18,456 bases of DNA from an uncultured Oscillospiraceae bacterium (lineage in GTDB: Bacteria > Bacillota > Clostridia > Oscillospirales > Oscillospiraceae): positions 1 through 18,456 of the forward strand of contig CAJULZ010000052.1 of NCBI GenBank assembly GCA_910587205.1, in the 5' to 3' direction. The notes beneath the pieces were generated by a model. It searched no databases. It worked only from the letters and a program-made list of their open reading frames with translations, and was not told the origin of the DNA. Below are positions 12,338-18,456 of the stretch, piece after piece (position 1 is the first letter of the stretch; the number at the start of each line of letters is the position of its first letter). The translations under genes were made by a program, and so were the position numbers.

Positions 12338-13639
12338 ATGACTACGCTGTTTACCAACGTCACCGCCCTGCTCATGGACGAAGGCTTTACCACCCTGCGG
12401 AACGGCTTTGTGGCCGTGGACGGGACGGATATCTCCTACGTGGGTACTGAACGCCCCGCGGGGGATTTTGACCAGACCATCGACTGCACCGGCAAGGTGA
12501 TGATGCCCGGTTTCGTCAACTGCCACACCCACATCCCCATGACCCTCATGCGGGGGTACGGCGGCGGGCACGATTTGCAGAGCTGGCTCAGCGACTTCAT
12601 CTTCCCCGCCGAAGACAAGTGGGACGACCGCTCCCTGGCCGCCGCCACGGGGCTGGGACTGGCGGAGATGATCGCCTCCGGCGTCACCTGCATCGCGGAT
12701 ATGTATATGCGCACCAGAATCATCGCCCAGCAGATCCTGAACGCGGGCATCTCCGCCAATCTGTCTGTGGGGGCGGTGTATTTTGGCGATCCGGCGGACT
12801 TCTCCCCGGACAAATGCAGCGACTGCACCAATCACCACACCCTGTTCCAGCAATGGCACAGCGCGGGGAACGGACAAATTGTGGCCGATGCCTCCATTCA
12901 CGCGGAGTATACTTCCTGTGCCCCAGTGTGGGAGTGGGTAGCCGGCTTCGCGAAGGAACATCACCTCGGCATGCACGTCCATATCTCCGAAACAGAGAAG
13001 GAGCACACGCAATGCCTGGACAAGTACGGGCTCACCCCCATCCAGCTTCTGGACCGGTACGGCGTGTGGGACACCCGGGCCATCGCCGCCCACTGTCTCT
13101 ACACCACCCCTGAGGACTGGGCCATTATGGCCCAAAGAGGGGTGTCCTGCGTCCACAACCCCTACTCCAACCTGAAACTGGGCTCTGGTATCGCCCCCAT
13201 TCCCGCCATGGCCAAGGCCGGAGTAAATATCGCCTTGGGCACCGACGGGGTGAGCTCTCACAACAGCATTGATATGTTTGCCGACATGAAGCTGGCCGCC
13301 GTCCTCCACAACGGCGTCTCCCGCGACCCCATGGCCATGACCGCCCGGCAGGCCCTGGAGATGGCCACCGTTAACGGGGCCCGCGCCCTGGGCCGGAACA
13401 CCGGGCGGATCGCGGCGGGCTGCACCGCCGACCTGGTGCTGGTGGACTTCGACGCGCCCAACCTCATCCCCTGCCATGACGAGGCGGAAAATCTGGTCTT
13501 CTCCGCCCACGGCTCCAACGTATGGATGAATATGGCCCGGGGGAAGGTCATATACCAGAATGGGACGTTCCTCACCCTGGACCTGGAGAAGATCAAGGCT
13601 GAGGTCAAGCAATACGCCCTGCCCCTTATCTTCCATTGA
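12338..13639 (+). CDS. mtaD: 5-methylthioadenosine / S-adenosylhomocysteine deaminase, 433 aa
   Basis: Amidohydrolase-superfamily deaminase converting MTA and SAH (and often adenosine) to the inosine analogues. Metal and catalytic residues are in place: H63 and H65 (NCHTH), E92 (FIFPAED), H215 and E218 (HVHISETE), H252 (AAHC) and D303 (GTDG). The MRGYGGGHDLQSWL loop at about 71-84 is typical of MTA/SAH deaminases rather than guanine or chlorohydrolase relatives. Length is normal. Spaced 16 bases behind PNP with GGGGG upstream of the ATG, so co-transcribed. Together the pair gives an MTA to methylthioinosine to hypoxanthine route (inference). The exact substrate among MTA, SAH and 5'-deoxyadenosine cannot be told from sequence. 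Confidence 0.93.
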   Translation: MTTLFTNVTALLMDEGFTTLRNGFVAVDGTDISYVGTERPAGDFDQTIDCTGKVMMPGFVNCHTHIPMTLMRGYGGGHDLQSWLSDFIFPAEDKWDDRSLAAATGLGLAEMIASGVTCIADMYMRTRIIAQQILNAGISANLSVGAVYFGDPADFSPDKCSDCTNHHTLFQQWHSAGNGQIVADASIHAEYTSCAPVWEWVAGFAKEHHLGMHVHISETEKEHTQCLDKYGLTPIQLLDRYGVWDTRAIAAHCLYTTPEDWAIMAQRGVSCVHNPYSNLKLGSGIAPIPAMAKAGVNIALGTDGVSSHNSIDMFADMKLAAVLHNGVSRDPMAMTARQALEMATVNGARALGRNTGRIAAGCTADLVLVDFDAPNLIPCHDEAENLVFSAHGSNVWMNMARGKVIYQNGTFLTLDLEKIKAEVKQYALPLIFH

Positions 13640-13657
13640 TGGGAAAGGTCTGAGGAA

Positions 13658-15337
13658 ATGTCTGCTTCCACCCCTAAAAAGAACTCGTTTTTCGGCGGCG
13701 CGGCCATTCTCACCGCCGGGATTATCATCGTCAAGCTCATCGGCGCGCTGTACAAGGTGCCCTTGGGCAACATCCTCACCGACGCCGGCTTCGCCGACTT
13801 CAACACCGCTTACGACATCTATTCCCTGCTCATCATCATCTCCACCGGCGGCTTGCCGGTGGCGCTGTCCAAAATGGTGTCCGAGGCCAATGCTCTGGGC
13901 CGGGGCAACCAGGTGCACAAGGTGTTCCAGCTGGCGGTGGTGGCATTCTGTATCCTGGGCACCATCAGCTTCCTCATTATGGCCGTCTTCCCCCGGCAGC
14001 TGGCCGACGCCATGAACAACAGCCGCAGCTACTGGAGCATCCTGGCCCTGGCCCCGGCAGTGTTCTTCATCTGCCCCATGTCCGCCTTGCGGGGCTACTT
14101 CCAGGGTCACTCCCTCATGACCCCTACCGCCGTCTCCCAGATCATCGAGGCGCTGTGCAAGCTGGGGGTGGGCTTGGCCTTGGCCTCCTTCGCCATGAAG
14201 TCCGGGGCGGGCGAATCCCTGGCCGCCGCCGGGGCCATCCTGGGCGTATCCCTGGGCTGTCTGCTGGGCATGGTATATATGTTGTTCTGCTACAAGGGCC
14301 ACCGCGCCCACCTGCGGCCCAGCAAAGACGTGCCGGGAGACTCCCGGGAAATCCTCCGCACCCTGGCCAAGCTGGCCATCCCCATCACCATCGGCTCGTC
14401 CATTATCGCCGCCACCAACATCCTGGACTCCGCCATCCTCATGGACCGCCTTCAGGAAGCCCTGGGGCTCACCGAGGACGCCGCCCGCACCCTGAAGGGC
14501 GTATACAACAAGACCATGACGCTGTATAACCTGCCCTCCTCCTTTATGGTGCCCCTGACAGCCAGCGTCATCCCCGCGGTGTCCGCCGCCCGAGCGGTGA
14601 AAAACTACCGGCAGGGCGCCCAGATCAGCGAAACCACCCTGCGCACCACCGCCCTGCTGGCCCTTCCCGCCGGGGTGGGCCTGTTTGTACTGGGGGAACC
14701 CATCATCCGCCTGCTCTACCCCTCCACTCAGGATCTGGCCCTGGCGGGCTGGATGCTGTCCGTGCTGGGGCTGGCCTCCATCTGCGTGTGCTTCATGCTG
14801 GTGAGCAACTCCATCATGCAGGCCCATAAATTGGTCACGCTGCCCATGGTCACCACCCTCATCGGCTGCATCCTCAAGCTCATCGTGGGCTACTTCCTCA
14901 TCGGCAACCCGGAAATCGGCATCAAGGGCGGCGCTATCAGCACCCTGGCCTGCTTCGGGATCATCGCCGCGCTGGATCTTCTTATCATCAAGCTGGCCCT
15001 TCCCCGGTCGCTGAGCTATGTCCGGGTGTTTGCCAAGCCCGCCGCGGCCTCCGCCGCCATGGGCGCCGCCGCCTGGGCCATTTACGGCCTGCTGTCCCAC
15101 TTCCTGGTAGGGATCAAAGCCTTCCAGTCGCTGGAAGAGAACGGCTCCGTGCTGCTGGACGCGGCGGGCAAGGCCATGCTGTCCTGGAAGGGCAACGCCC
15201 TGGCGGTGCTGGCCGCCATCGGGGTGGCGGTGGTGGTCTACTTTGCCCTGGTGCTGCTCACCCGCGCCATCTCCAGGGAGGACCTGTCCCTCATGCCCAA
15301 AGGGGACAAAATTGCCCGCCTCCTGCGCATCCAATAA
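13658..15337 (+). CDS. SpoVB/YabM-like polysaccharide flippase (MOP superfamily), 559 aa
   Basis: Polytopic membrane protein of the oligosaccharide/lipid flippase branch of the MOP superfamily (SpoVB, YabM, MurJ-like). About 14 hydrophobic segments, beginning with FFGGAAILTAGIIIVKLIGALYKVPL-type sequence (about residues 11-36), where the GxxYKVPLG element is typical of SpoVB-like proteins. ALRGYFQG at about 142-149 and the central TLYNLPSSFMVPL at about 288-300 are further landmarks. It would move lipid-linked cell-wall or cortex precursors. Its place directly before mazG, hup and rqcP matches Bacillus yabM rather than spoVB itself, so a generic name is safer. It lies 18 bases after the deaminase, suggesting one operon. 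Confidence 0.9.
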   Translation: MSASTPKKNSFFGGAAILTAGIIIVKLIGALYKVPLGNILTDAGFADFNTAYDIYSLLIIISTGGLPVALSKMVSEANALGRGNQVHKVFQLAVVAFCILGTISFLIMAVFPRQLADAMNNSRSYWSILALAPAVFFICPMSALRGYFQGHSLMTPTAVSQIIEALCKLGVGLALASFAMKSGAGESLAAAGAILGVSLGCLLGMVYMLFCYKGHRAHLRPSKDVPGDSREILRTLAKLAIPITIGSSIIAATNILDSAILMDRLQEALGLTEDAARTLKGVYNKTMTLYNLPSSFMVPLTASVIPAVSAARAVKNYRQGAQISETTLRTTALLALPAGVGLFVLGEPIIRLLYPSTQDLALAGWMLSVLGLASICVCFMLVSNSIMQAHKLVTLPMVTTLIGCILKLIVGYFLIGNPEIGIKGGAISTLACFGIIAALDLLIIKLALPRSLSYVRVFAKPAAASAAMGAAAWAIYGLLSHFLVGIKAFQSLEENGSVLLDAAGKAMLSWKGNALAVLAAIGVAVVVYFALVLLTRAISREDLSLMPKGDKIARLLRIQ

Positions 15338-15409
15338 GCCCTTTCCCTCCAATATTTTTCCAATTCCGAGAAAATGTTCCGCGAAATCTATTGCAATTCA
15401 GGTGACAAT

Positions 15410-16201
15410 ATGGTAAACTTTTCAGAGAAACGCGCCTATGACTGCCAAGATCTGCGGGAAATCGTCCGTATTTTACGTTCCCCCGGCGGCTGTTCCTGGG
15501 ATGGGGCGCAAACACACCAGTCCATCCGCCGCAATTTCCTGGAGGAATCTTACGAGGTGGCCGAGGCCATCGACGAAGGCTCCCCGGAGCACTTAAGGGA
15601 AGAACTGGGGGACGTATTGCTCCAGGTGGTGTTCCATGCCTCTATTGAGGAGGACGCGGGGCGGTTCAATCTGGACGATGTAGCTGATGGGGTGTGCAAA
15701 AAACTCATCTACCGTCATCCTCACGTGTTTGGCGATGTAGCCGTCCATTCCACCGATGAGATCCTCTCCAACTGGGAGGAACTCAAAAAGAAGGAGAAGG
15801 GCCAGGCCACCCAGGCCGACGCGGTGGACGCCGTAGCCCGCACCCTGCCCGCCCTGTGGCGCGCGGAGAAAATGAAGAAAAAAGCTGCCAAGGCGGGCTT
15901 TGACTGGCGGGACATTTCCGGTGCCCTGGACAAGTTGTCCGAGGAGTTGGACGAGCTTCGCGCCGCCGCCCTGTCGGGGGACGGCAACCCGATAGAGGAG
16001 CTGGGCGATCTGCTGTTTGCCGCCGTATGCGTGGCCCGCTTCCTGGAAACCGACCCGGAACAGGCCCTCCACGCCGCCTGCGACAAATTTTCCATCCGGT
16101 TCCGCAGGACGGAGCAGCTGGCGGCGGAACGTGGTCTTGCTCTGGACAAGCTTTCCGATATGGAACAGATTTCCCTGTGGAATGAGGCAAAACAGATCTG
16201 A
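15410..16201 (+). CDS. mazG: MazG nucleoside triphosphate pyrophosphohydrolase, 263 aa
   Basis: House-cleaning NTP pyrophosphatase with two MazG modules. Module 1: GGCSWDGAQTH at about 26-36, EESYE (45-49) and EELGD (64-68), the Mg-binding EExxE-ExxxD set. Module 2: EELDE (178-182) and EELGD (196-200). The N-terminal tetrapyrrole-methylase domain present in Bacillus YabN is absent. ATG 15410 is chosen because AGGTGA stands 5 bases before it and homology starts there; an ATG 36 bases earlier has no good ribosome binding site. The 72 bases after the flippase gene hold no clear terminator. Confidence 0.95.
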   Translation: MVNFSEKRAYDCQDLREIVRILRSPGGCSWDGAQTHQSIRRNFLEESYEVAEAIDEGSPEHLREELGDVLLQVVFHASIEEDAGRFNLDDVADGVCKKLIYRHPHVFGDVAVHSTDEILSNWEELKKKEKGQATQADAVDAVARTLPALWRAEKMKKKAAKAGFDWRDISGALDKLSEELDELRAAALSGDGNPIEELGDLLFAAVCVARFLETDPEQALHAACDKFSIRFRRTEQLAAERGLALDKLSDMEQISLWNEAKQI

Positions 16202-16291
16202 TCACAGCTTAACAGCGCCATGCCGCGCTTTAAGTATAAATCCGCGGCGTGGCCGCACAACTATTTTACCAATTTTGTAGGAGGAACTAAC

Positions 16292-16567
16292 ATGAATAAA
16301 GCAGATCTCATCAACGCCGTCGCCGAGAAAACCGGCTTGTCTAAGAAGGACAGCGAGTCCGCCGTCGCCGCCATGGTGGACGTCATCACCGAATCCCTGG
16401 TGCAGGGTGAGAAGGTGCAGCTGGTTGGCTTCGGCTCCTTTGAGGTCAAGAGCCGCGCCGCCCGCATGGGCCGGAACCCCCACACCCGGGAGGAGATCCA
16501 GATCCCCGCTTCCAAGGTGCCCGTGTTCAAGGCCGGTAAGGCGCTGAAGGACACCGTGGCCCAGTAA
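16292..16567 (+). CDS. hup: HU family DNA-binding protein, 91 aa
   Basis: Nucleoid-associated dimeric DNA-bending protein. Full-length HU: MNKADLINAVAEKTG start, signature GFGSFEVKSRAARMGRNP at about 46-63 with the intercalating Pro63, and C-terminal VPVFKAGKALKD. The start at 16292 has GGAGG 7 bases upstream; an in-frame ATG 24 codons earlier is unsupported. The 90 bases between mazG and hup contain TATAAA (near 16235) but no well-spaced -35, so an own promoter is possible but unproven. A compact hairpin directly follows the gene. Confidence 0.97.
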   Translation: MNKADLINAVAEKTGLSKKDSESAVAAMVDVITESLVQGEKVQLVGFGSFEVKSRAARMGRNPHTREEIQIPASKVPVFKAGKALKDTVAQ

Positions 16568-16582
16568 ATATACAGACGCGGT

Positions 16583-16606
16583 GAGGCAGGGTGTGAACCC
16601 TGCCTC
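16583..16606 (+). terminator. Hairpin between hup and rqcP (attenuator or processing site)
   Basis: Perfect 10-bp stem GAGGCAGGGT / ACCCTGCCTC with loop GTGA, followed by only ATTTC. With such a short T-tract it is more likely a partial terminator or an mRNA-stabilising 3' end for abundant hup transcripts than a full stop. It would lower rqcP relative to hup. Confidence 0.55.
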
Positions 16607-16625
16607 ATTTCATGGAGGTCAAACT

Positions 16626-16865
16626 ATGCGATTGGACAAATGGCTAAAGGTCTCCCGCCTTATCAAACGCCGCACCGTGGCCAACGAGGCCTGTGACGCT
16701 GGGCGGGTATCCGCCAATGGCCGCCCGGTCAAAGCGTCCTACGACGTATCCCCCGGCGACGTGTTGGAACTGAAATTCGGTGAAAAGCTTATCCGGGTAG
16801 AAGTGCTCTCCACCGCCGATATCGTCGGCAAAGCCGGCGCAGAAGCCATGTATAAACAGCTGTGA
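16626..16865 (+). CDS. rqcP: RqcP (YabO-like) S4-domain RNA-binding protein, 79 aa
   Basis: S4 domain covering nearly the entire protein: MRLDKWLKVSRLIKRRTVANEACDAG (about 1-26) and GRPVKASYDVSPGDVLEL (about 33-50). In Bacillus the orthologue YabO (RqcP) works with RqcH in ribosome-associated quality control, supporting C-terminal alanine tailing on obstructed 50S subunits; Hsp15 is the more distant relative. The start at 16626 has GGAGGT 6 bases upstream; an ATG 15 codons earlier lies before the hairpin stem and is rejected. Context after mazG and hup supports the RqcP assignment. The usual followers yabP, yabQ and divIC are absent here, where a terminator follows. Confidence 0.92.
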   Translation: MRLDKWLKVSRLIKRRTVANEACDAGRVSANGRPVKASYDVSPGDVLELKFGEKLIRVEVLSTADIVGKAGAEAMYKQL

Positions 16866-16874
16866 AAGTTTAAG

Positions 16875-16902
16875 GGCGGCGGGCCATAGCCCGCCGCCTT
16901 TT
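16875..16902 (+). terminator. Intrinsic terminator closing the purine/mazG/hup/rqcP run
   Basis: Perfect 10-bp GC stem GGCGGCGGGC / GCCCGCCGCC with loop CATA, followed by TTTTAT. It starts 9 bases after the rqcP stop and sits between converging genes; the last bases overlap the stop codon of the DUF6483 gene, so it may act in both directions. Confidence 0.9.
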
Positions 16903-17284
16903 ATGCTTTGTCCCAAAATCCAGGAAAGTACAGGCCGTACCGCGCCACCGCTTCGCCCAAGCCCTCCCAGAGTTCTTCACGCGTAAACCCCTGGGCCTCC
17001 AATTCGCCGTCAGACATCTCATTGGCCTGCCGATAAAACTCGACCGCCAACGCCAACGCGCCTTGATCCATCCCATCCAACGCGTCAAACACCAGGTCCT
17101 CCGCTTTCCCCAGCCGTCCCTCATGGATCAAATCAGTCAGCTTTTGGCTCAGCAGGGCAGATTGCTCCTGCTCTAAGACTTCGCTTTGCTCCCGCCCTTT
17201 GCCGTCTTTTCCAAAAAGCAGCTGAGCAATGGCAGCAGTCATCATTTCAATTTGACGCATAAGCCAATCCTGCTGCATAAACAT
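16901..17284 (-). CDS. DUF6483 family protein, 127 aa
   Basis: Small soluble protein starting MFMQQDWLMRQIEMMTAAIAQ, the conserved opening of DUF6483 proteins found widely in Clostridia. It is mostly helical and acidic, with no membrane segment or metal motif. The function is unknown. GGAGG stands 7 bases before ATG. It lies 39 bases after the GNAT gene on the same strand and is probably co-transcribed. Codon use is less GC-rich than that of the plus-strand operon next to it. Confidence 0.8.
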   Translation of the reverse strand: MFMQQDWLMRQIEMMTAAIAQLLFGKDGKGREQSEVLEQEQSALLSQKLTDLIHEGRLGKAEDLVFDALDGMDQGALALAVEFYRQANEMSDGELEAQGFTREELWEGLGEAVARYGLYFPGFWDKA

Positions 17285-17323
17285 TTGCGGTCCTCCCGCT
17301 TCTCATTTTCGCAATGCCGCCAT

Positions 17324-17710
17324 TTATTCTCTCTGTTTTTTGATTGTATAGGACTGTAACCCCTTTTGGCAGCCGTTTTTCTCGTAAAACGCTTCCACTC
17401 CCGGCCGTGCGCCAAAATACAGCATTGTTGGAGTACTGGCCTTGGCCAGCCCAAGCAGCTCGCTGCCAATCCCCTGCTTCTGATACTCCGGCAGAACAAG
17501 AAGCTCTGTAATTGTGCCAAAATAGTAATCATCCGAGAGGATCCGAAGGCAGCCTACCAACGCCGCGCCATCATAGGCGGTAATATTTAGAGTCTTTGAC
17601 AGCGCCGCCTGCGTCCGGTCAGCATCATAGTCCCCCGGCCACACCTTGGCGGCAAATTTGATAAATTCTGCGGCAGTTAACGCCTGATCGTCCACTTTAT
17701 ACTGTACCAT
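17324..17710 (-). CDS. GNAT family N-acetyltransferase, 128 aa
   Basis: Acetyl-CoA-dependent acyltransferase fold. The acetyl-CoA pyrophosphate loop motif A is clear: ITELLVLPEYQKQGIGSELL at about 67-86 with the Q/R-x-x-G-x-G/A element QKQGIG. It is followed by the FYEKNGCQ motif B region at about 108-115. Length is at the short end for the family but complete. ATG 17710 has GGAGAG 6 bases upstream and its own promoter. The substrate cannot be predicted. Confidence 0.9.
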   Translation of the reverse strand: MVQYKVDDQALTAAEFIKFAAKVWPGDYDADRTQAALSKTLNITAYDGAALVGCLRILSDDYYFGTITELLVLPEYQKQGIGSELLGLAKASTPTMLYFGARPGVEAFYEKNGCQKGLQSYTIKKQRE

Positions 17711-17745
17711 TTTGATCTCTCCATCGCATTCAGCTTGTCTTCCTT

Positions 17746-17774
17746 ATTTTATCATTTACGCATATCTATCGCAA
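17746..17774 (-). promoter_or_regulatory. Promoter for the GNAT / DUF6483 genes
   Basis: On the minus strand TTGCGA (17774-17769), 17-base spacer, TAAAAT (17751-17746), about 36 bases before the GNAT ATG. It lies back to back with the yjdF promoter. Confidence 0.65.
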
Positions 17775-17781
17775 GTCATCC

Positions 17782-17810
17782 TGTACATTTCAATTAAAAT
17801 ATCATATAAT
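17782..17810 (+). promoter_or_regulatory. Promoter for the yjdF riboswitch transcript
   Basis: TGTACA (17782-17787), 17-base spacer and perfect TATAAT (17805-17810). The expected start is near 17816-17817, exactly where the closing stem of the leader RNA begins. Confidence 0.85.
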
Positions 17811-17815
17811 GTAAC

Positions 17816-17930
17816 CTGCGGAGATAAAAACACAGTCCCCGTTGGGTAGTCGGGGCGCGGGAGCCCTCCCTCCCGCCAGTAACCTGCCTCCTTGGTTGTC
17901 CCTTCTCCGCAGAGAAAACATAAGGAGGAC
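17816..17930 (+). promoter_or_regulatory. Probable yjdF riboswitch (azaaromatic-responsive) in the leader of yjdF
   Basis: The leader folds around a 9-bp closing stem, CTGCGGAGA (17816-17824) with TCTCCGCAG (17904-17912). Inside are a CCCC-containing hairpin (AGTCCCCG with CGGGG, about 17834-17855) and a perfect-looking GCGGGAG / CTCCCGC type hairpin (about 17856-17877). The ribosome binding site AAGGAGG (17922-17928) follows directly. Length, position and downstream gene match the yjdF RNA motif, a Firmicutes riboswitch class reported to bind azaaromatic compounds. Assignment rests mainly on the gene plus compact structured leader; I could not score it against the consensus. Confidence 0.75.
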
Positions 17931-17938
17931 AATTTAAT

Positions 17939-18355
17939 ATGTGTGTTTCCAAGGCGAGCCTTACGGTGTATTTTGAGCCGCCCTTCTGGGTGGGGCTGTA
18001 CCGCCGGGAGGATGGGGACGGCTGCCGGGTGTGCAAAACCATTTTCGGCCGGGAGCCCCGAGATCAGGAAATTTTGGAGTGGCTACTTGCCAGCCACCGG
18101 AAGCTGCGGTTCAGCCCTCCGGTGGCGGCTGACGGCAGGCCCCGTCCCTCCAACCCCAAGCGGCTGAGCCGGGAGGCCCGGAAAGCGGTGCGGGCTTCCC
18201 CCACAGGCACAAAGGCCCAGCAGGCCCTCCAGCTCCAGCGGGAGCGGCAAAAGGCACAGCGTCAGGCCCATTCAAAGGAACGCCGGGAGGCGGAACTGGA
18301 GCGGAAATTCGCCCTCCGGCAGGAGAAACACAGGCAAAAGCGGCGGGGACACTGA
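17939..18355 (+). CDS. yjdF: YjdF family protein (DUF2992), 138 aa
   Basis: N-terminal LTVYFEPPFWVGLYRRE (about 8-24) and the LRFSPP region are the family's hallmark. The C-terminal third (about 93-138) is a highly basic, Arg/Lys/Gln-rich helix ending EKHRQKRRGH, as in other YjdF proteins. It is presumed cytoplasmic; its biochemical role is unknown, although control by an azaaromatic-sensing riboswitch suggests a response to toxic or signalling heterocycles. AAGGAGG stands 10 bases before the ATG. It is monocistronic: own promoter, own terminator. Confidence 0.93.
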   Translation: MCVSKASLTVYFEPPFWVGLYRREDGDGCRVCKTIFGREPRDQEILEWLLASHRKLRFSPPVAADGRPRPSNPKRLSREARKAVRASPTGTKAQQALQLQRERQKAQRQAHSKERREAELERKFALRQEKHRQKRRGH

Positions 18356-18366
18356 CCTCGGGAAAT

Positions 18367-18405
18367 CAAAGAAAGCGGACAGTCCTTTGACTGCCCGCCT
18401 CTTTG
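18367..18405 (+). terminator. Terminator after yjdF
   Basis: Stem CAAAGA..GCGGACAGTC with GACTGCCCGC..TCTTTG around loop CTTT, with one A-C mismatch and small asymmetric bulges, 12 bases after the yjdF stop. The T-tract is weak (CTTTGTGT). Confidence 0.7.
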
Positions 18406-18417
18406 TGTCGGCACTAC

Positions 18418-18456
18418 CTATTTTTCCAGGCCGTCGCCAGCCAAGTATTTTCGGCG
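18418..18456 (-). CDS. Possible 3' end of a minus-strand gene cut by the right edge
   Basis: The minus strand reads RRKYLAGDGLEK then TAG. It is protein-like and convergent with yjdF behind its terminator, but only 12 codons are visible, so neither gene nor family can be assigned. Confidence 0.25.
   Translation of the reverse strand, partial: RRKYLAGDGLEK

Noticed and set aside
12329..15352. A 1007-codon open frame on the minus strand, antisense to mtaD and the flippase gene
   Set aside because: Gly/His/Asp/Val-rich low-complexity translation typical of a GC-rich antisense frame. The plus-strand genes have clear motifs, and no ribosome binding site or domain supports the antisense frame.
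15374..15409. Upstream ATG as the mazG start
   Set aside because: No usable ribosome binding site, and the extra 12 residues do not look like the family; ATG 15410 has AGGTGA at good spacing.

Overview
The window looks like ordinary chromosome from a high-GC, low-copy-repeat Clostridia member, most likely Oscillospiraceae (Flavonifractor / Pseudoflavonifractor / Intestinimonas-like). This rests on the protein types (YabM/SpoVB-like flippase, MazG, HU and RqcP in one run; a DUF6483 protein; paired short ChrA proteins; a YjdF gene), strong GGAGG ribosome binding sites, and REP/RAYT and palindromic intergenic repeats. The genus is inference; no rRNA or other phylogenetic marker is present.

Left part (1-9157, all genes on the minus strand). 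Read in the direction of transcription: a two-gene ChrA-type transporter operon (9157-7995), a hairpin, then a consensus promoter with a LexA-type operator driving uvrB (7633-5669). Next come a decayed REP-associated tyrosine transposase (RAYT), a YbaK-type Cys-tRNA(Pro) deacylase, a frameshifted gene remnant that ends in a 148-bp palindromic element, an M28-type peptidase with inserted membrane helices, a DUF5131 protein, a YjbR/MmcQ protein, a small membrane-anchored protein, and finally uvrA (cut by the left edge), which has its own promoter. uvrB and uvrA are therefore split by about 4 kb of accessory genes and mobile-element debris.

The most unusual structure is at the 5' end of uvrB. 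A 43-bp direct repeat (7591-7633 and 7818-7860) flanks a 184-bp insert made of five consecutive hairpins. The upstream copy still carries the native promoter, ribosome binding site and first 14 codons, but now encodes only a 28-residue leader peptide. The downstream copy, with a new GGGGGA ribosome binding site supplied by the insert, starts the intact uvrB.

Middle part (9158-11496). Glutamine-dependent NAD synthetase (minus) is divergent from a purine-salvage operon. Each has a recognisable promoter.

Right part (11497-16902, plus strand). Purine-nucleoside phosphorylase and a methylthioadenosine/S-adenosylhomocysteine deaminase sit 16 bp apart and could together convert MTA to hypoxanthine plus methylthioribose-1-phosphate. 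They are followed by a SpoVB/MurJ-superfamily flippase, MazG, HU and the S4-domain protein RqcP, the clostridial counterpart of the Bacillus yabM-yabN-yabO region. The run closes with a strong terminator.

End (16901-18456). A DUF6483 protein and a GNAT acetyltransferase (minus) are divergent from a yjdF gene (plus) preceded by a probable yjdF riboswitch. Promoters, the riboswitch closing stem and a terminator are all visible. I found no CRISPR array, tRNA, rRNA, prophage or intact insertion sequence.
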